A DNA stretch of 29,596 nt. Origin: JANQKX01 sp039028695 (GTDB taxonomy: Bacteria; Pseudomonadota; Alphaproteobacteria; Kiloniellales; Kiloniellaceae). The notes below the pieces were generated by a model. That model was not told the origin of the DNA. It saw only the letters and a program-made list of their open reading frames with translations, and did no database searches. Of this stretch, positions 1 to 7,759 are shown piece by piece. How positions within the stretch are numbered: position 1 is the first letter of the stretch; each line of letters starts with the position of its first letter. Where the stretch lies: assembly GCA_039028695.1 (NCBI GenBank), contig JBCCHN010000058.1, forward strand, positions 1 to 29,596. The letters are read 5' to 3'. The position numbers were made by a program, and so were the translations under genes.

Positions 1-147
1 ATCCTCCAAAGCGGCGGGCGTGCCGTCATCGCAGCGAAAGAACACGATTTCCTCGCCGAGAATTTTCAAGGGCGTTAAAACCTGGCCGAAAGCTTTGCTC
101 CAGCCCGCCACATACCAGGCGTTTTTGATGAATTCCGTTTCGTGCAA
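1..147 (-). CDS. Rieske-type aromatic ring oxygenase, N-terminal fragment (runs off left edge)
   Basis: Reading the minus strand gives an open frame with the stretch FIKNAWYVAGWSKAFG followed by LKILGEEIVFFR. This is the characteristic N-terminus of VanA-like Rieske oxygenases (vanillate O-demethylase family), just before the Rieske [2Fe-2S] domain, which lies outside the window. No in-frame ATG exists between the upstream stop near 235 and the conserved block. The best start is a TTG at 145-147 (giving L/M-H-E-T-E-F-I-K), with an AAGG about 12 bases upstream. The family oxidises or demethylates aromatic and some N-methyl substrates using an external reductase. The substrate cannot be told from 49 codons. 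The gene is divergent from the GNAT gene. The family call is firm; the exact start is uncertain. Confidence 0.8.
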   Translation of the reverse strand, partial: MHETEFIKNAWYVAGWSKAFGQVLTPLKILGEEIVFFRCDDGTPAALED

Positions 148-271
148 TAGGTTAACGAGCCTTTTTGGCAGAGAGTCATGATCTGAAACCCAAGGACCCA
201 GTTTATCCCCGGCGCTTTTATAACTATCCTACAAGTGAAGATTTTCAAAGGCAGAAGAAGAGGGCAAGACT

Positions 272-772
272 TTGAACATCACAATGGCCAAAAGCCAGGC
301 GGATCTGGAGGGGTTGGAAGAGATCGTCCGAGAGTACCTGACCTGGGACATTGATCAATTGTGCGCCCTCTCCGGCCAGCACGTGGATGTCGAGATCTAT
401 GTGCAGAACACCTTCGATGAAATTGACCTCTATCTCCCGCCAAATGGTCGACTTTTGTTGGTTCGCGACACTCATCGCCTGGCCGCCATGGGGTTTTTAA
501 AGCCCATCCGGGATGGCATCTGCGAGGTAAAACGTATGTATGTGCGCCCCGATTACCGTGGGCAAGGACTGGGAACGATGATTTTGGGCGCCTTGATCGA
601 TGCCGCATTGTCCATGGGTTTTGAAAAGATCCTTTTGGATTCGGCGGTCTATATGGAAAGTGCCCACAGCCTATACCGCGCCCTGGGCTTTACCCCCGTC
701 GACTACTACGAGGAGGGGGAAACCGACCCGAACTTCGCGCCCTATATGGTCTACATGGAGAAGAGGCTTTGA
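272..772 (+). CDS. GNAT-family N-acetyltransferase
   Basis: This 166-residue protein has the length of a single GNAT domain. It shows motif A, YVRPDYRGQGLG (acetyl-CoA pyrophosphate loop, R96-G101), preceded by the beta-4 strand CEVKRMYV. Motif B-like SAHSLYRALGF follows, and the C-terminus Y-M-V-Y-M-E-K is typical. The acceptor is unknown; small GNATs of this type acetylate amino acids, amines or antibiotics. The start is TTG at 272: AAGAGGG lies about 7 bases upstream, while the in-frame ATG at 284 has no ribosome-binding site. The gene stands alone, divergent from the Rieske gene and convergent with the cyclase. Confidence 0.88.
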   Translation: MNITMAKSQADLEGLEEIVREYLTWDIDQLCALSGQHVDVEIYVQNTFDEIDLYLPPNGRLLLVRDTHRLAAMGFLKPIRDGICEVKRMYVRPDYRGQGLGTMILGALIDAALSMGFEKILLDSAVYMESAHSLYRALGFTPVDYYEEGETDPNFAPYMVYMEKRL

Positions 773-792
773 ATCCCAGGCGTGATTGGCCC

Positions 793-813
793 CTATCGAA
801 GGCGCCGCGATAG
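793..813 (+). terminator. Hairpin between convergent GNAT and cyclase genes
   Basis: CTATCG (793-798) and CGATAG (808-813) form a 6-bp stem around a 9-base loop that itself contains GGCGCC. It lies 21 bases after the GNAT stop, and the following plus-strand sequence is moderately T-rich (TTCTGGATTTTA). It is a weak rho-independent terminator candidate for the GNAT gene. The minus-strand side lacks a U-tract. Confidence 0.4.
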
Positions 814-822
814 TTCTGGATT

Positions 823-2646
823 TTATGCTACGACGGCCCCCGCGAGCTTGAAAATCTCCACTGGCTCGCGAATGCCTTTCAGGCTTACTTCGCCCCGGGA
901 TTCAATTTCAAAGTCATCCTCCACGGCGATACCTGCCCGCGGGCTGAGAAGGATTTCGCCATCCAGGGCCTCGTCGCAAAGCCGCGCGGCAAGATTGATC
1001 GCCGTGCCCGATGCGGTGTAATCGAAACGGCCCTCGAAGCCGACCATTCCAACGGTGGCATAGCCGAGCGAGACCCCCACGCCAAAACCAAGCCGATGGC
1101 CCAGGCGTTTCCACTTTTTGGACAGCTCGGCCATCCGCTCTCTCATGGCAATGGCCAATCGGACGGCTTCACCCGCCGGGTCGTCACAAGGCAAGGGATC
1201 ATTAAACAACACCATGATTCCGTCGCCCATGCGGTGATCGACCCCCGCCCCGTGGGCATTGATGAGCTTGCCCATCTCCTCGTGGTAGGTCTGCAAGACT
1301 TCGATCGTCTCCTCCGGCTCAGCGGTTTCACAGAATGCCGTAAATCCGCGGATATCACAGAACAGGACGCCAAGCAGGGCACGGTGACTGGACAGCATCT
1401 TGTCCGAGCCCTGACTGATCACTGTGTCGGCGACGGCAGCGGGCAGAAACCGCTTCAACTTGCCCATGCGCTCAATCTCTCCGACCTGCGCTTCCACACG
1501 GTCGCCGAGTTCCGCATTCAGGCTTTCCAGCGCCTTGAATTGACGCACATTCTCGATGGCGATGACGGCTTGGGCGGCGAAAGTCTTTAGCAGCTCGATG
1601 TCGTCATCCGTGAACTCCGATACCTCAAGCCGGTAAAGTGCAAGCACGCCAATTGCCCGTTCTCCCTTTAAAAGAGGAACGTAGAGAAGGGTGCGCATCC
1701 GCTCCAGCTGCCACGTCACCCTCAATTGTTCGGAGGGACTTTGATAATCCCTAAGCGCCTCAATATCGCGATACTGCCGCACGTCCATGGACTTGACCGC
1801 CTGAACCGAAAGGGACGTGTCATCCGAAAGCGAATGGGGGTTGGCCCGCACCATTTTGACAACGCCGGAATTTTCCGTGTTGGCGGCGGCGATCACCAGA
1901 TGCGTATCCTCAGAATTTCGAAGCAACAAGGCCCCATGAGGCGCATTGCAGAGTTTTGTCGCACTCTCCAAGATCGTATCAAAAACAGGTTGCTCGTCAT
2001 CAGGATTGAGGCTGATGACGTCCAAAATCTTTCGGGTCGCCGCCTCGCGTGCCAGACGTGTTTGCAATTCGCGGAACTGCCGGACATTCTCGATGGCGAT
2101 CACCGCCTGCTGGGCAAAGCTCTCGACGAGTGTCACATCGTCATCCTGAAAGGGTTCGACCTTACGCCGATAGAGCGTGATTGAACCGACCCCCAAGCCA
2201 TTGCTGATCAAAGGCACCACCATCAGGCTGCGCGCGCCTTCGTCTTCGACCATAGAGACACGGTTCGGTTCGCCGCTTGTGTAGATCGCGCTATCAGAAA
2301 TGTCGTCCTCGCAAAAAACACGGCACTCGTTGATCGCACGGGCTAGCGCAAGGGGAGAGTCAGCAAGCGGGACACGGAGCTTGTCGAGTGTTGCACCGAA
2401 CTTAGCGAAAGCGCCACGGCGCGCAGGAGATATGACATGCGATCGGTCATCTGTTGTCATGGAGAGATAAGCAAGAGGCGCATCACACAGCCGGCAGGCG
2501 TTCTCTAAAATCGCCTCGAATACCGGCACCTCGTCGTCACGGGACTGGCTGATGACCTGGAGGATCTCCCGGGTCGCGGCCTCCCGCTCAAGCGCTTGTT
2601 CCAGGTTCAGATTGTTTCCAACCGATCCATCCGACTCAATACTCAA
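823..2646 (-). CDS. GAF-GAF-class III adenylate/guanylate cyclase
   Basis: This predicted cytosolic signalling enzyme makes a cyclic nucleotide from an NTP under control of two N-terminal GAF sensor domains (about residues 20-185 and 200-370). Each GAF begins with a similar helix (EREAATREILQVIS, LAREAATRKILDVIS) and ends with AQQAVIAIENVRQF or AAQAVIAIENVRQF. A short coiled coil leads into the catalytic domain (about 420-600). Metal-binding Asp431 (FCDIRGF) and Asp475 (MGDGIM) are present, as are the late Asn and Arg of AINLAARL. The position that usually holds the purine-contacting Lys is His471, so base specificity is uncertain. I chose TTG at 2646 because AGAGGG sits 7 bases upstream; the longer TTG start at 2691 has no such site. 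No regulator or effector gene is adjacent. Confidence 0.9.
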   Translation of the reverse strand: MSIESDGSVGNNLNLEQALEREAATREILQVISQSRDDEVPVFEAILENACRLCDAPLAYLSMTTDDRSHVISPARRGAFAKFGATLDKLRVPLADSPLALARAINECRVFCEDDISDSAIYTSGEPNRVSMVEDEGARSLMVVPLISNGLGVGSITLYRRKVEPFQDDDVTLVESFAQQAVIAIENVRQFRELQTRLAREAATRKILDVISLNPDDEQPVFDTILESATKLCNAPHGALLLRNSEDTHLVIAAANTENSGVVKMVRANPHSLSDDTSLSVQAVKSMDVRQYRDIEALRDYQSPSEQLRVTWQLERMRTLLYVPLLKGERAIGVLALYRLEVSEFTDDDIELLKTFAAQAVIAIENVRQFKALESLNAELGDRVEAQVGEIERMGKLKRFLPAAVADTVISQGSDKMLSSHRALLGVLFCDIRGFTAFCETAEPEETIEVLQTYHEEMGKLINAHGAGVDHRMGDGIMVLFNDPLPCDDPAGEAVRLAIAMRERMAELSKKWKRLGHRLGFGVGVSLGYATVGMVGFEGRFDYTASGTAINLAARLCDEALDGEILLSPRAGIAVEDDFEIESRGEVSLKGIREPVEIFKLAGAVVA

Positions 2647-2720
2647 ATTGGCACCCTCTAATCGTAAACCTTCCGGCTCCAAGAAACCCAAAGACTAGTG
2701 CGCGCCGCCGGACCTGTCAC

Positions 2721-2735
2721 CCTTTCAAGGAAAGG
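2721..2735. other. Short inverted repeat between kinase-lyase and cyclase genes
   Basis: CCTTTC-AAG-GAAAGG is a perfect 6-bp stem with a 3-base loop. It lies in the 139-base gap between the stop of the upstream minus-strand fusion gene and the chosen cyclase start. There is no U-tract, so it is more likely a processing or attenuation hairpin than a true terminator. Confidence 0.25.
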
Positions 2736-2785
2736 AGCAAACCTTGACGGCCGCGCTACTCATACACGGGAAATTGTGACGCCAG

Positions 2786-5149
2786 CTAAAGAGCGGAAAG
2801 CGCCTTGTCGAGGGCCTCTATGAAAGGCGCCACATGTTGCTTTTGGAAGGCCAACGGCGGGCGTATCTTCAAGACGTTATAATGGGGTCCCTCGCGGCCC
2901 ACCAAAACGCCGTTTTGGCGCATGTGATTGATAACCCGCTTTGCCTCATCACTCGCCGGCTCCCGGCCCTGGCGACTGCGAACCAAATCTAGGCCGATCA
3001 AGAGCCCCCAGCCCCGCACGTCGCCGATCCAAACATGCCGGTCCATCAGGCCGCGGATTTCGTCACGGAGGTGAGCCCCCGTAACGGCGGCGTTTTCCAT
3101 CAAGCCTTCCCGTTCGATTACATCCAGGACCGCAAGACCTGCGGCGCATCCCACCGGATTACCACCGAAGGTGCTGAAGAGTTCCGTCACGTCGCCGAAA
3201 TGCTCCAAGGTATCGCGCCGGGTAATGACCGCGCCGATGGGATAGCCGTTGCCGATGGGCTTGCCCAGGGTGACGATATCAGGCACCACACCGTGGGTCA
3301 GAATGCCCCAAAAGTGAGAACCGCTGCGGGCGAAGCCGACTTGAACCTCGTCGGCGATGACCACGCCGCCCGCGGCGCGGACCTTCTCGGCCACTGAAGC
3401 CAAGTAGCCCTCGGGCACCTCGGGGACGCCATTGCTGGTAAAGCCGCTGTCGATCATGAGGGCCGCTGGCTTTATCCCCGCCGCAGCCAATTCTGCAATG
3501 GCCCGATCCGCGTCGGCGGCATAACGGGCAGCCAGATCGCCGTCCCCCTCTCTGAATGGGCCACGATAAGGGTCCGGCGCCACCAGTCCGCGCACATAGG
3601 GCGGCGGCACCCAGTCGGGGCGACCATAGAGGTTCACCTCGTCCACCGAGGCGGTGATGCCGTGATATGCGTTTTCCACGACCAGAACCCCCTGGTTCCC
3701 GGTCACCAGTCTGGCCATGCGCAGGGCCACGTCGTTGGCCTCGCTGCCCGAGTTTACGAACTGACAGGCCTCAAAACCCTCGGGCAGCGTCGCGACCAGA
3801 CGCTCGGCATAGTCCACCACCTTGTCAAAGAGGTAGCGGGTATTGGTGTTCAGAGCGGCCGCCTGGCGAGCAATGGCACGCACCACATGGGGATGGGCAT
3901 GGCCGACTTGCGGCACATTGTTATAGGCATCCAAAAGGCGCGACCCGTCAGCGCAAAAAAGCCACGGCCCCTCGCCCCGCACCACATGTACGGGTTGATC
4001 ATAGGAAAGGGATAAAGCCTTGCCCAGGGCATGGTGGCGACGCTCCAAAAGGCTGGCCGAGTCTTCGTTGAGCCCCCCGTCCCCCGGCTGAGGGCAAAAG
4101 GGCGCAAAGCGGCAAACCTTTCGGAAGTGGGCGCGCACCTTGGCCCGGCCCATGGTCAAGAGATGCTCCATGGCCGCTAGGGCCCGTGGCCCGTATCCTT
4201 CCAGGTAGCCGGGGCCGTCGGGCGCGGCGTTGCGCCAAGCCAGGATCACGATGCTGAGCGCACAGCGCGCCACCACCAGATCAAAGAGGCAATCGACCTC
4301 CTCCTCTTCCAGAGGCAGGACCGAATCAAATCCGGCGATGAGGTCGCCCATAGGCTCGAGCATATCCTCACCCATCAGAAGGTCGGCGGCGGATACTGCT
4401 GGATCGGCAATCATGAAGCTATGTATCATGTCACCAAAATCAATGACGCCGGCAATCTCGTTGGGTTCGTCGGGGGAGATCACCACATTGTTTCCATTGG
4501 CATCGTGGTGAATCACCTGACCTCGCAAACGGGCCAGCCCCGGCAACACATCGTCGATGAACCCGTCGAGCCACTTTTCCAAGGTGGCCCGCTCGGCCTT
4601 GTCGACAATGGAGGCCGTGTGAGGGCGCAATCGGGGCGCCTGCTGCAAATCCCACAAGAGCTCATGGCGCGCCGCAGGATGGGTAAAGCCCCGCAAGGCC
4701 TTGTCGAGCCGGGCCAGGCCGCCGCCCAGGTTCCGTAACAGCGCCGGTGTGAGCGAGGTTTCGCCAAGAGGGGTGCCCGGCAGATAGGTCAGCAGCCGAA
4801 CCATGTGCATTGCGCCGTCCGGCCCCTCGACATGGGCCCAAGCCTGACCGCTTTTCGTGGTGACGACCCGAGGCACCGGCACAGTAGGGTCCACCCGTGC
4901 GACATGCTGCAGGCCCTTGGTCTGCAGATCGACCACCGCGGGGTCTTCATCCACGTTGGAGATCTTGAGAACAAAGCGACTGTCCCTGGCCGCCAGACGA
5001 AAATTTTGATCCCGTTCGCTGTTCAGGGACTTAAAATCTCCTTCAACACCAAACAGATGCTGGGCCATGGTTTGCACGCTATCCATGGCAAACGCCGGCG
5101 GGTTACGGTCCAAAAACTTCAAACCCTGCTGGGAAAAAGGTTCGGTCAT
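2786..5149 (-). CDS. Bifunctional APH-type kinase / class III PLP phospho-lyase fusion
   Basis: The protein has 787 residues in two enzymes. Residues 1-350 are an aminoglycoside-phosphotransferase-fold kinase with catalytic loop HHDANGNN (Asp216, Asn221) and metal motif IDFGD (Asp237, Asp240). Residues 375-787 are a class III aminotransferase-fold enzyme with VIADEVQVGF (PLP pyridine Asp) and TLGKPIGNG (Schiff-base Lys630). In vertebrates the separate homologues are hydroxylysine kinase (HYKK/AGPHD1) and the ammoniophospholyases ETNPPL and PHYKPL (AGXT2L1/2). The lyases remove phosphate and ammonia from phosphoethanolamine or 5-phosphohydroxylysine to give an aldehyde. The fusion therefore probably phosphorylates a hydroxy-amine and then eliminates. 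Whether the substrate is ethanolamine, hydroxylysine or another compound is not readable. It is divergent from a 2OG dioxygenase, which may supply the hydroxyl group. The start at 5149 has only a poor ribosome-binding site. Confidence 0.88.
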   Translation of the reverse strand: MTEPFSQQGLKFLDRNPPAFAMDSVQTMAQHLFGVEGDFKSLNSERDQNFRLAARDSRFVLKISNVDEDPAVVDLQTKGLQHVARVDPTVPVPRVVTTKSGQAWAHVEGPDGAMHMVRLLTYLPGTPLGETSLTPALLRNLGGGLARLDKALRGFTHPAARHELLWDLQQAPRLRPHTASIVDKAERATLEKWLDGFIDDVLPGLARLRGQVIHHDANGNNVVISPDEPNEIAGVIDFGDMIHSFMIADPAVSAADLLMGEDMLEPMGDLIAGFDSVLPLEEEEVDCLFDLVVARCALSIVILAWRNAAPDGPGYLEGYGPRALAAMEHLLTMGRAKVRAHFRKVCRFAPFCPQPGDGGLNEDSASLLERRHHALGKALSLSYDQPVHVVRGEGPWLFCADGSRLLDAYNNVPQVGHAHPHVVRAIARQAAALNTNTRYLFDKVVDYAERLVATLPEGFEACQFVNSGSEANDVALRMARLVTGNQGVLVVENAYHGITASVDEVNLYGRPDWVPPPYVRGLVAPDPYRGPFREGDGDLAARYAADADRAIAELAAAGIKPAALMIDSGFTSNGVPEVPEGYLASVAEKVRAAGGVVIADEVQVGFARSGSHFWGILTHGVVPDIVTLGKPIGNGYPIGAVITRRDTLEHFGDVTELFSTFGGNPVGCAAGLAVLDVIEREGLMENAAVTGAHLRDEIRGLMDRHVWIGDVRGWGLLIGLDLVRSRQGREPASDEAKRVINHMRQNGVLVGREGPHYNVLKIRPPLAFQKQHVAPFIEALDKALSAL

Positions 5150-5296
5150 GGCATTAAAGACTCATTCTATAGGCGGTTCGACACGGCATTCGACGAAGGT
5201 AAGGCTTGTCACGGTACTTGCACAAGGCCATTGGATTGTGGAAAGCTTCGGGTCCGCTTTCGGCCAGGCCAGGAATTTTCGACGGGGAGCATGACG

Positions 5297-6175
5297 ATGC
5301 AGTTGGACGACATTATCTCTCACCCCAGCAAGGTCCTGACGCAGGATCAAAGGGAAGACTATTTCGCCCAAGGCTATCTTGCCTTTCCCGACCTGATCGA
5401 CCGGGCCCAGCTCGATTGCCTGCGGGACGCCATGGCGCGGACGGTAGAGCGGAGCCGAGCCCTCACCGCCTCGACCGAGGCGTTCGACCTAGAGCCGGAC
5501 CATTGCGCTGAGGCACCAAAGCTGCGCCGGGCCACCTATCTAGATGACCACGAAGCGGTCATCTGGGAACTTTGCGCGGACTCAATCATCCCCGACATCG
5601 CCACTGACCTATTGGGTCCCAATCTACGCTTTCGCGAGATCATGCTAAACTTCAAATGGGCCCGAGGCGGGGCGGAGGTGAAATGGCATCAAGACGCTCC
5701 CTTTTATCCCCACACCCATACGGGTACCTGCCAGTTCTTGGTGATGCTGGAGGACGTGGGGCCGGAGCAAGGCCCCCTGCAGCTCATCCCCGGCAGCCAC
5801 AAAGGCCCTGCCTTTGCCCACTATGGTGACGACGGGGAATGGACCGGGGCCATTCGGCCCGTCGACTTAAAAGAATTTGACCTGGAAGACGCCGTGACCA
5901 TCACCGGCGGTGCCGGGACCGTCACGGTCCATCACTCCTTGATGGTCCATGGCTCGGCGCAAAATGCCAGCACGCGGGGCCGGCCAGCCTTGGTTATCGG
6001 TTATAGCGCCGCCGATGCCATCCCCTATACGGCACCACCCTACCCCAGCTCTCACTACGGCAAACTGATCAGAGGCGTGGAGCCGGGCATCGCCCACCAC
6101 GAGGCCATGACCATGCCCCTGCCGCCCGACTGGTCCGGCGGGTACACCTCGATATTTGAACATCAGGAAAAATGA
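5297..6175 (+). CDS. PhyH-type Fe(II)/2-oxoglutarate dioxygenase
   Basis: This 292-residue protein belongs to the phytanoyl-CoA dioxygenase superfamily, which includes phytanoyl-CoA hydroxylase, ectoine hydroxylase EctD and the aminoethylphosphonate dioxygenase PhnY. The facial triad is visible as WHQD (His131, Asp133) and the distal His218 in SLMVHGSA. The Arg in STRGRPAL just after it is the likely 2-oxoglutarate clamp. The motif GPLQLIPGSH is typical of the family. The start at 5297 is chosen over ATG 5291 because GGGGAG (5284-5289) lies 7 bases before it. The longer upstream frame is only a shadow of the divergent kinase-lyase gene. The stop overlaps the next gene, implying co-translation. 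The substrate is unknown; context favours an amine or amino acid. Confidence 0.9.
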   Translation: MQLDDIISHPSKVLTQDQREDYFAQGYLAFPDLIDRAQLDCLRDAMARTVERSRALTASTEAFDLEPDHCAEAPKLRRATYLDDHEAVIWELCADSIIPDIATDLLGPNLRFREIMLNFKWARGGAEVKWHQDAPFYPHTHTGTCQFLVMLEDVGPEQGPLQLIPGSHKGPAFAHYGDDGEWTGAIRPVDLKEFDLEDAVTITGGAGTVTVHHSLMVHGSAQNASTRGRPALVIGYSAADAIPYTAPPYPSSHYGKLIRGVEPGIAHHEAMTMPLPPDWSGGYTSIFEHQEK

Positions 6176-7737
6176 TGAAACGACTGTCGCGCCGGCGTTT
6201 CATCGCCCAGTCGGCGTCGCTCGTGGCCGCGGGGACACTTTCGAACTCTTGGCCGCTTCTTGCCGCCGGATCGCGACCCGACTTGCCAATCCCGGTGGAA
6301 TTAAGACCCGATGCAGAGGGTAGAATTCACCTGGTGGGCCAGCCCGGCACCCGGGAGTTCCTGCCCGGCGTCCAAACGCCGACCTATGGCATCAACCGGC
6401 CTTATCTGGGGCCGGCAATGCGGGTGCGGCGCGGCGATAAGGTGTCGATCCGGGTTCATAATGGACTTGAGGAAGACCTAACCATGCATTGGCATGGCCT
6501 TAAAATTCCAGGCAAAATGGATGGCAGCCCCTACAGCCTCATCCAACCCGGCGATAGCTGGGAGCCCCAGCTTGAGATCGATCAGCCGGCGGCAACCTGC
6601 TGGTTCCATCCCCATGTCTATCCGACCACCGCCGAACTGGTGATCAAGGGGATGGCCGGCCTGTTCCTGATCGACGATGACGAGGCGGACAGCCTGGGCT
6701 TGCCCTCCCAATGGGGGGTAGACGACATCCCCCTCATCCTGCAGGACCGGCGCTTTAACCCGGACGGAACCTTTTTCCATCGCTTTAACCTGGTCGCTGT
6801 CACGACCGGTTACGTGGGCGATCGCATGCTGGTGAATGGTGCCCCCTACCCTATAGCGCGCACAGCCAAAGGCTGGTTGCGGTTGCGTCTTTTGAACGGC
6901 TCTAACGCACGCAGCTATCGGCTGGCTTTTTCGGACCAGCGCCCAATGTACGTCATTGCCAGCGACGGGGGACTGCTGGCCGAACCGGTTAAGCTTAGCG
7001 AACTTATGCTCTTTCCCGGTGAGCGCTATGAGGTCTTGGTGGATGGGCGCGATGGGACCCCCTTTGATTTGGTGACACGACCGGTCAAGCAAATGGCCAT
7101 GAATCTGCCGCCCTTCCACGAGGAGTTAGCGCTGGTCACCCTTCAGCCAGATGGAGCGGATGGAAAAGGCATCCTGCCCGACACGCTGGTTGAGGTGCCG
7201 CCCCTAGTGGACAAGCTGCCACCGGCGAGCCAGAACCTGGTCATGGGCATGCGCCTGGATGACGAAGGCATGGGCCTTTTAAAGGCCACGGGCCTGATGA
7301 AAATGAACAAGGCGAAAAAGTTCGATCCCGCCGTCGCGGCGGCCGTTACCAAGGCTATTGTCGAGGGTCCGGCCCTGCCGCTGGACGAACAGTTGACCGC
7401 CAACACGGTCAGCGGCGCGCACTTTAAGATGGGCGTGGTGCCCTTTAACGCGCCCCGTCACAAAGACCTGCGCTGGATCCTCTCAGAAGGGTCGGACCGC
7501 ATGTTGCATCCCATTCACATTCACGGCTGTCAATTCCGCATCCTGAGCCTCAGCGGCAAAGAGCCGCCACCCCATATGGCCGGTTGGAAGGACATCGCGC
7601 CGGTGGAGCAGGGCGGCACCGCCGAGATCCAAGTCCGCTTCGACCATCCCGCCGCCGAGCACACCCCCTTCATGGCCCACTGCCACATCCTGGAGCACGA
7701 AGACTCTGGCATGATGACCAATTTCACGGTCTCTTAG
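6175..7737 (+). CDS. CueO-like multicopper oxidase, Tat-exported
   Basis: The N-terminus carries a twin-arginine signal (LSRRRFIAQ, then a hydrophobic stretch ending near AAG), so it acts in the periplasm. All four copper-binding signatures are present: HWHG (His105, His107), WFHPH (His145, His147), HPIHIHG (His445, His448, His450) and HCHILEHEDSGM (His502, Cys503, His504, His508, axial Met513). The block DQPAATCWFHPH and the C-terminal LEHEDSGMM match CueO closely. CueO oxidises cuprous ion for copper tolerance. The inter-domain segment (about 346-370) is Met-containing but less Met-rich than E. coli CueO. The start may be ATG 6172 or 6175; AGGAA sits better for 6175. The overlap with the dioxygenase stop means translational coupling. 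No copper regulator or P-type ATPase lies nearby. Confidence 0.93.
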   Translation: MKRLSRRRFIAQSASLVAAGTLSNSWPLLAAGSRPDLPIPVELRPDAEGRIHLVGQPGTREFLPGVQTPTYGINRPYLGPAMRVRRGDKVSIRVHNGLEEDLTMHWHGLKIPGKMDGSPYSLIQPGDSWEPQLEIDQPAATCWFHPHVYPTTAELVIKGMAGLFLIDDDEADSLGLPSQWGVDDIPLILQDRRFNPDGTFFHRFNLVAVTTGYVGDRMLVNGAPYPIARTAKGWLRLRLLNGSNARSYRLAFSDQRPMYVIASDGGLLAEPVKLSELMLFPGERYEVLVDGRDGTPFDLVTRPVKQMAMNLPPFHEELALVTLQPDGADGKGILPDTLVEVPPLVDKLPPASQNLVMGMRLDDEGMGLLKATGLMKMNKAKKFDPAVAAAVTKAIVEGPALPLDEQLTANTVSGAHFKMGVVPFNAPRHKDLRWILSEGSDRMLHPIHIHGCQFRILSLSGKEPPPHMAGWKDIAPVEQGGTAEIQVRFDHPAAEHTPFMAHCHILEHEDSGMMTNFTVS

Positions 7738-7759
7738 AGCGCCCCCTAGCGGACCGCGA

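Noticed and set aside
4805..5296. Plus-strand extension of the dioxygenase frame back to 4805
   Set aside because: It overlaps the well-supported kinase-lyase gene on the other strand, and the conserved protein starts at 5297 with a good ribosome-binding site.
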